64,000 nt of DNA from Paenibacillus sp. Soil522 (GCF_001428245.1 NZ_LMRV01000031.1:20080-84079), one strand, 5' to 3'. Shown: positions 45,260 to 54,037, counted from the first letter of the stretch. Numbers and translations: made by a program. Notes: generated by a model from the letters alone, not told the origin.

Positions 45260-47584
45260 GTGAAAAGCAGATTTCGATTGCTGGCGGCAGGCGCGGCGCT
45301 TACTGCGGCGCTTACCGCGGCTAACTTAACGGTATACGCGGCAGCGGAAGGGCCAACTGAAATAACGGCGGAGGCCGGCGCTGCTGTAATTGCGAAAGTG
45401 TTCGACAAAGTAAATCAGCCATGGGGGCTTGCTGCTTTACCGGATGGCGGCATCATTGTCGTCGGCTCGGAAAGCAACCAAATTAGCAAGTGGCAAAATG
45501 GGCAGCTCACGCCTGTAACGGCTCAGACTAAACCGGGTTATTTTGATGGTACGACCGTGACCTCAAGCTTTTATCACCCGACTTATTCAGTCGTGAACAG
45601 CAAGGGTGTTATCTATGTTAGCGATACGGACAATCATGTTGTGCGCAAAATCGTTCATGAGCGGGTGTACACGGCTGCCGGAAACGGCAATGCGGGCAAT
45701 AAAAACGGCAAATTCGAAGAGGCGCAGTTTAACGCTCCGACTGGTCTCGCGCTCGATGCCGATGACAACGTTTATGTTGCCGATTCGTTAAACCATGTCA
45801 TCCGCAAAATTACGCCGGAGGGCATGACGTCCACGTTCGCCGGAGCCGCTGACGAAACGGGCGGATATAAGGACGGCAGCGCATCTGAAGCGCTTTTTAA
45901 CGAGCCGATGGGACTTGCTTTTGATAAGAAGGGCGGCTTGTATGTTGCGGACAGCGGCAATCATTTAATTCGTTATATTCATGAGGGAAAAGTGACGACA
46001 ATTGCCGGCAAGCCGACAGCCGCCGATGCGTTTACCGGTTATATGGCAGGCGGCTACGCAAACGGTTCGGGAGGCGATGCGCGGTTTAACCGTCCCCGCG
46101 GACTTGCTTATGCCGATGGCGTCTTATTTATTGCCGACAGCCTGAACAACCGTATCCGTGCTTTACAAGCTGATGGGAAAGTGATTGCGATTGCGGGCCA
46201 AAGCGCACCGGGCGATAAGGTAGGAGCGTTGGATACCGCACAGTTTAATCAGCCGTCCTCCTTGCTCTATACGGCGGGTAAGCTGTACGTTGCGGATACG
46301 ATGAACAACAGCGTGAAGATGCTTGAGGCTGATCCGAAGACGCTTAAGCCGATTAGCACAAAAGAGGAGTTAATTGCCGGTACGGAGCTGCTGCCGGCGG
46401 GCAAGGATGTTCAAGTATGGCTGGAAGGCAAGCAGGTGAAATTTGCTGCTGCGCAGAAACCATATAAGAGCGGGGACAAAACGTATCTCCCTGTCAGAGC
46501 TTTGTTTGAAGCATGGGGGACAGAAATCAAGTGGAATGCTGCCAAGAAGGAGGTGCGCTTAGCCAAAAAGGGCTGGAAGCTTGTACTCAAAGCTAATGCA
46601 AAGCGTACGGTCGTTCTGAACAAAGGTGTCATGTACGTAGAGGCCGTTTATTTAGAGGACGCGGCATCATTCTTAATAGCGCACGACGACGAATTCAATG
46701 CTATTATTATAAGCAGGGGCTATAACAAGCTCAGCAATTATACTTGGAACGGAGGCTGTAAAATGACTTCAGGAAGCCATTTGCAAAATAACGTAGAACG
46801 TTTCTCCGGATTCGAAAATGATTATGATCAGCATCGGCCGAAAGCCCCGACCGCGGTTGTCGATATTTTGACCGGCTACTTGGGCAAGGCGCCAAGCGTT
46901 GTGGTTGATGTCGGCTGCGGCACGGGCTTGTCCACCTTTGTCTGGAATAAGCATGCCGGGCGGATCATGGGCATTGAGCCAAACGACGATATGAGAAGCA
47001 AGGCGCTGGCCCGTTTATCTGAGCTGAAGGATGCAGGGCATATTTCATTTGTCAAAGGCTATTCTGACAAGCTTGCCCTGGATGTGGAGAGCGTGGATGT
47101 CGTGACTTGCTCGCAATCCTTTCATTGGATGGAGCCTGTCAGCACGCTGCGTGAATTTGCTCGCGTTCTGCAACCGGGAGGACTGTTCGCGGCGTATGAT
47201 TGCGACTGGCCGCCAACTCTCCACTTTGGCGTTGAGATGGAGTATAAGCAGCTTATCGACCGGTCCGAGGCGATCATTGCCAAGTATATTGCCGAGAAAA
47301 ACCGGGCAAGCAAACGGGATAAGGAGCAGCATTTAACCCGAATTAGGGAAAGCGGCCTATTTCGTTTCTCGAAAGAAATCGTGTTTCATCATATAGAGTC
47401 ATGCGATGCAGAGCGCTATATCGGTTTGGCGCTCAGCCAAGGCGGCGTTCAGGCGGTGTTCAAGCTTGGCTCGTCGGAGCTGGACAAGCCGCTTCAATCG
47501 TTCCGCAGCAGCGTGGAGCATTATTTTGCGGGAAGAACGCTGGATGTGATGTTCAGCTACCGGATGAGGCTGGGCGTGAGGTAA
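45260..47584 (+). CDS. Exported NHL-repeat/stalk-domain protein, read through into a methyltransferase
   Basis: The frame is 774 codons long. Codons 1-32 give a signal peptide (RLLAAGAALTAALTAANLTV). About 45-370 hold NHL/beta-propeller repeats (QFNAPTGLALDADDNVYVAD, LFNEPMGLAFDKKGGLYVAD, RFNRPRGLAYADGVLFIADS). About 395-495 hold a copper-amine-oxidase-N-like 'stalk' domain (YLPVRALFEAWGTEIKWN). The first protein should end near SNYTW at about codon 495, but no stop is present and the frame runs on into a complete methyltransferase that has its own ribosome site. A cytosolic enzyme behind a signal peptide is unlikely by design, so a lost stop codon is the best explanation. GTG start after AAAGGAG. 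It follows the FecR gene by 24 bases. Confidence 0.85.
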   Translation: MKSRFRLLAAGAALTAALTAANLTVYAAAEGPTEITAEAGAAVIAKVFDKVNQPWGLAALPDGGIIVVGSESNQISKWQNGQLTPVTAQTKPGYFDGTTVTSSFYHPTYSVVNSKGVIYVSDTDNHVVRKIVHERVYTAAGNGNAGNKNGKFEEAQFNAPTGLALDADDNVYVADSLNHVIRKITPEGMTSTFAGAADETGGYKDGSASEALFNEPMGLAFDKKGGLYVADSGNHLIRYIHEGKVTTIAGKPTAADAFTGYMAGGYANGSGGDARFNRPRGLAYADGVLFIADSLNNRIRALQADGKVIAIAGQSAPGDKVGALDTAQFNQPSSLLYTAGKLYVADTMNNSVKMLEADPKTLKPISTKEELIAGTELLPAGKDVQVWLEGKQVKFAAAQKPYKSGDKTYLPVRALFEAWGTEIKWNAAKKEVRLAKKGWKLVLKANAKRTVVLNKGVMYVEAVYLEDAASFLIAHDDEFNAIIISRGYNKLSNYTWNGGCKMTSGSHLQNNVERFSGFENDYDQHRPKAPTAVVDILTGYLGKAPSVVVDVGCGTGLSTFVWNKHAGRIMGIEPNDDMRSKALARLSELKDAGHISFVKGYSDKLALDVESVDVVTCSQSFHWMEPVSTLREFARVLQPGGLFAAYDCDWPPTLHFGVEMEYKQLIDRSEAIIAKYIAEKNRASKRDKEQHLTRIRESGLFRFSKEIVFHHIESCDAERYIGLALSQGGVQAVFKLGSSELDKPLQSFRSSVEHYFAGRTLDVMFSYRMRLGVR
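46763..47584 (+). CDS. Class I SAM-dependent methyltransferase (own start inside a longer frame)
   Basis: An ATG at 46763 preceded by GGAGG 8 bases upstream begins a complete 273-residue methyltransferase: VERFSGFENDYDQHRPKAPT, then SAM motif I VVDVGCGTGLSTFVW, the acidic loop GIEPNDDMRSKAL, SVDVVTCSQSFHWMEP (the QSFHW phrase typical of the methyltransferase type 11 group) and EFARVLQPGGLFAAYDCDWP. The substrate is unknown. It is in frame with the NHL-protein gene without an intervening stop, but independent translation is very likely. A terminator follows. Confidence 0.88.
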   Translation: MTSGSHLQNNVERFSGFENDYDQHRPKAPTAVVDILTGYLGKAPSVVVDVGCGTGLSTFVWNKHAGRIMGIEPNDDMRSKALARLSELKDAGHISFVKGYSDKLALDVESVDVVTCSQSFHWMEPVSTLREFARVLQPGGLFAAYDCDWPPTLHFGVEMEYKQLIDRSEAIIAKYIAEKNRASKRDKEQHLTRIRESGLFRFSKEIVFHHIESCDAERYIGLALSQGGVQAVFKLGSSELDKPLQSFRSSVEHYFAGRTLDVMFSYRMRLGVR

Positions 47585-47610
47585 GAAGGGGAGCTCAAGT
47601 CGGGTTATAG

Positions 47611-47658
47611 AAGCAAGCAGCCAGCGCTATTTAGGCAAAGGCTGCTTGCTTTTTTTGT
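47611..47658 (+). terminator. Terminator of the cyclase-FecR-NHL-methyltransferase cluster
   Basis: aagcaagcagcc (47611-47622) pairs with ggctgcttgctt (47640-47651), followed by seven Ts. Confidence 0.85.
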
Positions 47659-47711
47659 TATTTTAAAAATGGCAGAGCACTGTATCGTCGTTACTGGCGA
47701 TTATATTGGCG

Positions 47712-47733
47712 TTTATGAAATGGGTTTCATAAA
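47712..47733 (+). promoter_or_regulatory. LacI-type operator upstream of the second LacI gene
   Basis: tttatgaaa-tggg-tttcataaa has perfect 9-base arms. The same TGAAA-n4-TTTCA core recurs three times before the GH30 gene. It overlaps the likely -35 region (tttcat) paired with tatcat 17 bases downstream. Confidence 0.75.
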
Positions 47734-47783
47734 TTTTTATCATCTGTTATCATGGAGACAAGAAACAACCTCAAGGGTGGAAC

Positions 47784-48827
47784 ATGATGAAAAACATAAC
47801 GATTTACGATATCGCGAAAGAAGCGGGCGTTTCGGTATCGACGGTTTCACGGGTCTTAAACAGTACGGCGCCCGTCAAAGCCAGTACGAAAGAAACCATT
47901 ATGAGAATTATTGAAAAATACAAATTTCAGCCGAATGCTTTGGCAAGGGGCTTAATCAAAAAGGAATCAGGCACAATCGCCATGATTGTGCCTGATATTA
48001 CGAATCCGTTCTTCCCGGAAGTGTTCTGGGGATCAGAGAATGAGGCGAGGGAGAAAGGCTACACCTTTTTCCTATGTAACACGGCTGGCGAATACAGCAG
48101 AGAAACGGAGTATTTGTCGATTTTTCGTGAAAAAAGAGTAGAAGGCATTATCTTTGTTGGAGGCCGTATCAATTTGGCGAACTGTCCGCCTGACTTAGTG
48201 CAAGAAGTAATGGAAGTGGCTGAAGGTACTCCCATTGTCCTCGTAAACGGAAATCTCGCCAAAAGCGGTTTACACCGTATTTATACCGATGAAGCAGCCG
48301 GGACCGCTATGTCGACGCAGCATTTAATTGACCTGGGCCATAAGGATATTGCGTTTATTGGCGGCTTGGACTTTATGACGACCACCAATCAGAAGGTGAA
48401 GGCGGTTAAAAAGAAGCTGGAAGAACATCAATTAAGTTTGCGCAAAGAATGGATTCAATATGGCGAGTTTTCGATAAAAGCAGGACGCGAACTCATGAAC
48501 AAGCTTTTGGATGGAGAGGAAAGGCCTACGGCTGTGATCTGCGTAAATGATTTTACGGCCATCGGTGCCGTTAAAGCAGCAATGGAACGTGGTTTGCGGA
48601 TCCCGGATGATATTTCAATTGTTGGTTTTGATGATTCGCCGTTGTCCACTGCCGTTATTCCCGAGCTAACCACAGTGACACAGAATACTTATGAGCTGGG
48701 CAGGCTTGCGGTTGAAAGAATTTATCAGATCATTAATGGAATACCTGCGAAAAAAAATACAGTCCTGCAGCCTGAACTTATTGTTCGGCAGAGTACGGGG
48801 AAACCTCGGCAAAAAAATGAATATTGA
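47784..48827 (+). CDS. LacI-family regulator of the GH30 gene
   Basis: The 347-residue protein has the LacI DNA-binding region at residues 1-60 (TIYDIAKEAGVSVSTVSRVL, FQPNALARGL) and an effector domain with IAMIVPDITNPFFPEVFWGS, VLVNGNLAKSGLHRIYTDEA, LGHKDIAFIGG, PTAVICVNDFTAIGAVKAAM and FDDSPLSTAVIPELTTVTQN. Operators with identical cores stand before this gene and before the exported GH30 gene downstream, so it probably represses both and is released by an oligosaccharide. Two ATGs in a row are possible starts (47784 or 47787). Confidence 0.9.
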   Translation: MMKNITIYDIAKEAGVSVSTVSRVLNSTAPVKASTKETIMRIIEKYKFQPNALARGLIKKESGTIAMIVPDITNPFFPEVFWGSENEAREKGYTFFLCNTAGEYSRETEYLSIFREKRVEGIIFVGGRINLANCPPDLVQEVMEVAEGTPIVLVNGNLAKSGLHRIYTDEAAGTAMSTQHLIDLGHKDIAFIGGLDFMTTTNQKVKAVKKKLEEHQLSLRKEWIQYGEFSIKAGRELMNKLLDGEERPTAVICVNDFTAIGAVKAAMERGLRIPDDISIVGFDDSPLSTAVIPELTTVTQNTYELGRLAVERIYQIINGIPAKKNTVLQPELIVRQSTGKPRQKNEY

Positions 48828-48863
48828 CTGATTATGGAATGTGGGAATATAATTAATTTCAGA

Positions 48864-48885
48864 TTAATGAAACCCCTTTCACTAA
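48864..48885 (+). promoter_or_regulatory. LacI-type operator 2
   Basis: ttaatgaaa-cccc-tttcactaa, arms matching at 8 of 9 positions, with the same TGAAA-n4-TTTCA core as the operator before the LacI gene. Confidence 0.65.
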
Positions 48886-48908
48886 AGAAGGAAGTTCAAA
48901 AAAACGGG

Positions 48909-48931
48909 CCCGCAAACAGCGGGTATTATTT
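48909..48931 (+). terminator. Weak terminator between LacI and GH30 genes
   Basis: cccgc-aaaca-gcggg followed by tattatttttg; short but GC-rich stem placed between operators 2 and 3. Confidence 0.5.
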
Positions 48932-48937
48932 TTGAAA

Positions 48938-48973
48938 TTAGTGAAACCCGTTTCATGAAATGGGTTTCACTAA
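48938..48973 (+). promoter_or_regulatory. Double operator (3 and 4) before the GH30 gene
   Basis: Two abutting operators, ttagtgaaacccgtttcat and atgaaatgggtttcactaa, share four central bases and together make a 36-base palindrome with 34 matching positions. Such pairing suggests cooperative binding of two LacI dimers at the GH30 promoter. Confidence 0.75.
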
Positions 48974-49020
48974 AGCGTATAAGCGGTAAGCTTATTTTAT
49001 AGAGTTTTTTTTATAACAAC

Positions 49021-49036
49021 TTGTAATCGTTTACAA
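49021..49036 (+). promoter_or_regulatory. cre-like CcpA site
   Basis: ttgtaatcgtttacaa fits the cre consensus at 15 of 16 positions. It lies downstream of the operator pair in the GH30 leader and suggests glucose repression by roadblock. Confidence 0.65.
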
Positions 49037-49168
49037 ACCAAAATGCAATGCCATATTGAAAGGTGGTGAGGCTAATCGAAGAAAGAATAACAAGACATCC
49101 AGATTTTCAGGAGGCTTGATTTACACGGTGTAATGAATCCTTGATCTTAGAAGGAGAGATGGTAATAA

Positions 49169-49264
49169 TTGAAAAAGTTAGTCATGGGTAACTACAGTAG
49201 ATTTGTTCATCATACAAATTTCGACCGATACAATTTAAGTAAGGGGGCGGCTATTAGAATATGA
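49169..49264 (+). CDS. Possible 31-aa leader peptide coupled to the GH30 gene
   Basis: A TTG start ten bases after AAGGAGAG opens a 31-codon frame (KKLVMGNYSRFVHHTNFDRY then NLSKGAAIRI) whose TGA overlaps the GH30 ATG as ATGA. The ATGA overlap and the good ribosome site suggest translational coupling. Composition is ordinary, with no hydrophobic or attenuator-like run. An even smaller frame (49066-49119, 17 codons) lies before it. The rest of the 48828-49260 leader holds only the regulatory sites listed. Confidence 0.35.
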   Translation: MKKLVMGNYSRFVHHTNFDRYNLSKGAAIRI

Positions 49265-52200
49265 AATCATTAAAGAAATTTACAGCAACATTTCTCACTT
49301 GCACATTATGTTTTGGTCTATTCGGAAGTGCTGTGAGCGCCGAAATGGCTAGTGAAGAGAATAAGCAGATCGATGCATTCGTTACCATCGATGCCTCAGT
49401 TAAGTATCAGAAGATCGACAACTTCGGCGCATCCGACGCATGGTCAATGGAGCAGCTGGGAACCAACTGGACTGATGAAAATAAGGCACGCGTTGCCGAC
49501 CTGCTCTTCTCAAGAGATAAGGGTATAGGTTTGTCCAGTTGGCGCTTCAACATTGGAGCGGGCTCGACGGAGACGGATGAAGCGATTATAACGAATCCGT
49601 GGCGGCGCGCAGAAGCGTTTAAATCATCGGCAGACAGTGATTATGATTGGAGCAAGCAAGCGGGACAACAATGGTTTCTTGAGGCAGCTAAGGACCGGGG
49701 TGTCGATACGCTGATTGCCTTCGTCAATAGTCCGCCTGTCTGGATGACAAAGAACGGTCACGCACAGCCGGACTCCACTGTCGGTTCCACCAACTTGAAA
49801 GACGGATACGAAGACGATTTTGCTGCTTATATGACTGATGTACTGGAGCATTTTAAGTCAAAAGGCTTTGAATTCGACTATATAAGCCCGATTAATGAGC
49901 CTACTTGGGATTGGAATAAAGCCGGGCAGGAAGCCAATCGATATAATAACGAAGACATGAAAATTGTCATACTCGAGCTTTACCGGCAGCTTAAGGAAAG
50001 AGGCGCAACCGCTCAAATCAGCTCGCCTGACGGAGTGGAAATCACGGCTTTGCTTGATGATGAAGTCTATAAGAGCTTCGCGGACAAAGATCAATATTCA
50101 GGCGGCGCCAATAGTCTTGGGGTTGGCAAATATCGCGAATATATTAAGGATCTGCTTGGCGACCCGGAACTAAAGGAAGCGATTGGTAATAAAATTGCCT
50201 CCCATTCGTATTGGTCAGATTATAGTAACCCGGGAGACGACCGCCTTGGTAAGTTGAGAGACCTTCTGGCTGAGAACTTGAAGAAATATGATTCTTCCGC
50301 TAAATATTGGATGTCTGAATATTGCATTCTCGGTTCCTATGGTCCTGGACGCGATCTAGGCATCGACCCCGCTCTTTATGTTGCCCGTACCATTCATTTC
50401 GATCTGACGCGGGCGAATGCCGCGGCATGGCAGTGGTGGACAGCTGTTTCCACTGAAGATTATAAGGATGGTTTGATTTACACGGATTTTAAAACAGCGG
50501 GGGATGAGCAGAACATCCTCGCTTCGAAGATATTGTGGGGATTAGGCAATTACAGCAAATTCATACGTCCAGGCGCAGAGCGCATCGCACTTACCGGATT
50601 GGATGAACAAGCGCGGAGCGGATTGTTGGGCTCTGCCTACAAGGATGATAACGAAAAGACGGTAACGGCTGTATTCGTTAATGACAGTGAGGAAGATAAA
50701 CGAATCAAGCTATCCGCTGCGGGATTGGATAAGAACGACGCTGTATACATGTTGAAGCCTTACGTTACCTCGGCCGATAAGGATTTGGCTAAAGGCCAGA
50801 ATGTGTCTGTTCAGGCGGATGGAACGTTCGAAACGGTTATTCCTGCTCGTTCCGTTGTGACGTTATATGGAGATCTGGTGAAGGTGAACAAGAAGCCGGA
50901 TGCCCCGGAAAACGTTCAAGTAAAACCAGCGAATAAAGGGCTGGAAATAGCATTTACAGCTCCAAAAGGCGCGTATGAATATGAAGTGGCATATGGGGAG
51001 AAAAAAGGCAATCGGGAGCGCAAAGTGACGGTGGCAGCTGATGATGTCATCACTCTTCAGAATTTGGAAAATGGAACGGAATACTATGTTACCATTCGAG
51101 GAGGCAATAAGAATGGTTTTGGGCCTCCGTCCGAGCGGGCCTACGGAGTACCGGAAATGCAGGTCCCGAACGGAGTATCGGCCATTAGTACGGATGGCGG
51201 TTTTACGGTCAAGTATGACGCTGCAACCGGGGTTCCTGCGTATCAAGTTCGCTACGGATTGCAGCCGGGCAGTTATGATCAAAAACAGGTAAGCGAAGCG
51301 CCGAACGGAGCCGTTCAAGTTGAAGGGTTGATAAATGGCGAAACCTACTATGGGATCGTGGAGGCGGTTGACGGCATACATGTCAGTCCTCCATCGGCTC
51401 CGTTTCAAATCATGCCCGATATTCCTGCACCCAAGAAAGTCATTGGCATTGCAGGCAATAACAAAGTACATCTTGAAGCGACTCCGGTAAATGGTGCATT
51501 AGGGTATATATTTCAAGTTGGTTCTGAAACACAAACCAGCACTACCGTGAAGAGTGATAAGAATGCAATAGAACTGGACGGCTTAATCAATGGGGCGCCA
51601 ATAACGGTTCGTGTATCTACTATTGGAATAGGCGGAAATGGTACCGGATTCTCGGAGGCGATAGTAACTCCGAAAGCTGAGGAAGTCCGGTTAGAGGACA
51701 ACTTTGATAAGAGTGACATGACACGCTATCAACAGGACATTAGCAAATGGCTCATAGAGGACGGTTTGTTAAAACATGCTTCCGGTGCAGATAATCAAGG
51801 TGAAATCAGCTTAAATAGTCTGAAACTGATTGATGGTACAATAACAGCGATTGCAAAACACTCGACAGCAGGAGCGGATTGGGGTATCGTTTTTCGCGGC
51901 GCCAGCTATGACAAAGGGTACATGTTCGGCTTCGAAAACGGCAATTTGTTCATTCGTAGAGACGGACAGAACTTGGCTCCCTCCATTCCTTTCTCTGCGA
52001 AACTGGATGAGCTTTATAAACTTGAGGTTCGTCTAAAAGGGAAACAAATCCAGGCATTTTTAGACGGGGCACTGGTATTTGAAGTGACGGATACAACCTA
52101 CACAAGCGGACGTGTCGGTCTACATAGTTGGGCTGATGCGGAATTTGCTTACATTAAAATTGCCACCGAAGCGAATAGCATCATGACTAAACCCGAAATT

Positions 52201-52941
52201 TATCAGGTGAAAGAAGGCGATCGGCAGGTTGCGCTGAAATACAGCGAAGTTGACGGCGCGGAATCCTATACGATCAAATATGCGGCGTTAACTGGAGATG
52301 ACACTGCTCCGGTCGAACTGTCTGCAAATCCGGGTTCAACGATTGTAACCGGTTTAACTAACGGCGTTTCATATTCATTTACGGTGGTTGCCAAGCGAGG
52401 CTCAGAGGAAGCAATATCGGAACCGATTACAGCAACGACCATCGGAAACTCGGATAACGTTCTTTTCTATGTGGACGCTGGCGATGGAACGCCTTCCGTG
52501 CTTGAGGATGGCGAGAAGTTTGGCTCACTTCAGACGTTGGAGGAACAGCCGTATGGAAGTGACCCTATTACAGGTGTGAAATGGGGGTACGAAGCCGATG
52601 GCGGACTGACTTGGGCTCATACTTCACCTACTGAGGCTTACCAATCGATCCGTCAATACGACGGTAATGAGAACGGCAAGGGGCTTGCTTACCGTTTTCA
52701 ATTACCGAATGGTACTTACAAGGTTAAGGTCGGGTTCTTTGATCCATGGAAAGCAAGCGATCGTAAGATGAATCTGACCATTAATGGCGAGACGAAACTG
52801 ACTGATTATGTGATCGGTGATAAACAGGAAGAGAAAACATTTGATAGTATTAAAGTGAACAATGGAGAACTAATTGTTAAGGTCATTAAGGCAGGCGGAT
52901 CCAAACCGATGTTAAGCTACATCGTGGTGGAACAGCAATAG
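49261..52941 (+). CDS. Exported GH30-family glycoside hydrolase with Fn3, LamG-like and malectin-like domains
   Basis: The 1226-residue enzyme has a signal peptide (residues 1-27), a GH30 catalytic barrel with side beta domain (about 38-535), and likely acid/base E213 in SPINEPTWDW and nucleophile E353 in YWMSEYCILG. Three fibronectin type III-like modules follow (about 540-630, 635-715, 720-800; LQNLENGTEYYVTIRG, VEGLINGETYYGIVEA, LDGLINGAPITVRVST), then a concanavalin-like domain (about 810-980), another Fn3 (LTNGVSYSFTVVAKRG) and a C-terminal malectin-like CBM (about 1070-1226). GH30 enzymes act on xylan, beta-1,6-galactan or beta-1,6-glucan; the linkage is not settled. Ribosome site GGGGGCGG. 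Controlled by LacI operators upstream. Confidence 0.9.
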   Translation: MKSLKKFTATFLTCTLCFGLFGSAVSAEMASEENKQIDAFVTIDASVKYQKIDNFGASDAWSMEQLGTNWTDENKARVADLLFSRDKGIGLSSWRFNIGAGSTETDEAIITNPWRRAEAFKSSADSDYDWSKQAGQQWFLEAAKDRGVDTLIAFVNSPPVWMTKNGHAQPDSTVGSTNLKDGYEDDFAAYMTDVLEHFKSKGFEFDYISPINEPTWDWNKAGQEANRYNNEDMKIVILELYRQLKERGATAQISSPDGVEITALLDDEVYKSFADKDQYSGGANSLGVGKYREYIKDLLGDPELKEAIGNKIASHSYWSDYSNPGDDRLGKLRDLLAENLKKYDSSAKYWMSEYCILGSYGPGRDLGIDPALYVARTIHFDLTRANAAAWQWWTAVSTEDYKDGLIYTDFKTAGDEQNILASKILWGLGNYSKFIRPGAERIALTGLDEQARSGLLGSAYKDDNEKTVTAVFVNDSEEDKRIKLSAAGLDKNDAVYMLKPYVTSADKDLAKGQNVSVQADGTFETVIPARSVVTLYGDLVKVNKKPDAPENVQVKPANKGLEIAFTAPKGAYEYEVAYGEKKGNRERKVTVAADDVITLQNLENGTEYYVTIRGGNKNGFGPPSERAYGVPEMQVPNGVSAISTDGGFTVKYDAATGVPAYQVRYGLQPGSYDQKQVSEAPNGAVQVEGLINGETYYGIVEAVDGIHVSPPSAPFQIMPDIPAPKKVIGIAGNNKVHLEATPVNGALGYIFQVGSETQTSTTVKSDKNAIELDGLINGAPITVRVSTIGIGGNGTGFSEAIVTPKAEEVRLEDNFDKSDMTRYQQDISKWLIEDGLLKHASGADNQGEISLNSLKLIDGTITAIAKHSTAGADWGIVFRGASYDKGYMFGFENGNLFIRRDGQNLAPSIPFSAKLDELYKLEVRLKGKQIQAFLDGALVFEVTDTTYTSGRVGLHSWADAEFAYIKIATEANSIMTKPEIYQVKEGDRQVALKYSEVDGAESYTIKYAALTGDDTAPVELSANPGSTIVTGLTNGVSYSFTVVAKRGSEEAISEPITATTIGNSDNVLFYVDAGDGTPSVLEDGEKFGSLQTLEEQPYGSDPITGVKWGYEADGGLTWAHTSPTEAYQSIRQYDGNENGKGLAYRFQLPNGTYKVKVGFFDPWKASDRKMNLTINGETKLTDYVIGDKQEEKTFDSIKVNNGELIVKVIKAGGSKPMLSYIVVEQQ

Positions 52942-52964
52942 TTGGAGCTTGTCACCTAACAAGG

Positions 52965-52994
52965 GTCCCAAACCAAACGGTTTGGGACTTTTTT
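52965..52994 (+). terminator. Terminator of the GH30 gene
   Basis: gtcccaaacc (52965-52974) pairs with ggtttgggac (52979-52988), followed by six Ts. Confidence 0.85.
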
Positions 52995-53037
52995 GCGGTT
53001 TCTTTGCTCGAACATACGCGACGCGGCCTCACCTGAA

Positions 53038-54037
53038 CTAAAGCCCTGAGCGGAGCAGCAGCTGCGCAGTTTCCGCCGGATGCGAGATCGGAAAGTGGTG
53101 ACCGTGCGGGAGGAGTGCAGTAGAGATGGATTGATAGGCTGTAGGAATCGTATATGCGAGATCCTTCGTCCCCCACAGCATGCTGATTTTACGTTTATCC
53201 CAGCTCTCCGGCCGAAGCCGGAAATGCTCGGCCGGCTCAAGGCTGCCAGCGTATCCGCTAAGGTAGCTCTGACCCGGGGCGAGCTAAGCTCGTTCTGCGC
53301 ATAGACGGCGTAGCTGTGCGGGATCGCATTTGCATGCTCAAAGCAGCCTCGCGAGATGAGCTCCTTGCGCAGAATGTCATTCGTAACCTGCGGCAAAAGC
53401 ATACGATTAATGAGCCGGCTCTTGTAGCGGGACCCTGCCGGATGGAGCACCGGCTGCATCAGGAGGACGGCATGGATACATTCCGGTATTTGCTCCATGA
53501 CCTTGGCTGCGAGCAATGCGCCATAGGAGTGGCCGATTAACGTGACCTGCTCCGGCTGCGATGCAATCGCCTCTATGATGGCATGGACATGTCCTTCAAT
53601 TACATTTGCTGCATGGTGATAAGGCGAACGTCCGAAGCCTGGCAGATCGGCGACCCAAACATGATGGCCCTTCAGCTCGTCGGCTAGAGGCAGAAGGCAG
53701 TCTGCTCCGCTGAAGATGCCGGGCAACAAAATAACGGGATTGCCGCCGCCCGTTTTCTCAAGTACAGCTAATGGCCCGCGTCTGCTGCGCTCGAAGCCCG
53801 AATGGCTCGACTGCCCGTGCGAAAGGCGAAAATCCAGATCGGCAACGACATGCGGAAGAACGGATGCATTTAGGGAGGCAGGAAGCGCGTGTTTTTGCTG
53901 AATATGCCGGGCAGCTTGCAGCGGAAAGGAGTCATTGACGATAAAGCTGAGCGACTGCTCGGGCCTTCGGCTGCAAGCCGCCTTACAACCTGCAAGCCGA
54001 TAAATCCTGTTCCGCCGGTAATGAATACATGTACCAT
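53038..54037 (-). pseudogene. SDR-epimerase/alpha-beta hydrolase remnant with internal deletion and frameshifts
   Basis: On the minus strand an ATG at 54037 after GAGGAGG begins HVFITGGTGFIGLQVVRRLA, the NAD-binding start of an SDR epimerase. After about 30 residues the frame changes and the rest of the SDR domain is missing. The next frame reads QAARHIQQKHALPASLN, then NPVILLPGIFSGADCLLPLA, the nucleophile elbow TLIGHSYGALLAAKV and ELISRGCFEHANA of an alpha/beta hydrolase. A further frameshift near 53228 moves the end into a frame with MLWGTKDLAY and PHGHHFPISHPAE (acid and histidine of the triad) and a TAG at 53038-53040. The gene is dead. It lies downstream of the TetR gene and carries its operator. 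Confidence 0.7.

Noticed and set aside
49066..49119. 17-codon frame before the larger leader ORF
   Set aside because: Too short to support without expression data; it could be a chance frame after a GGTGGTG stretch.
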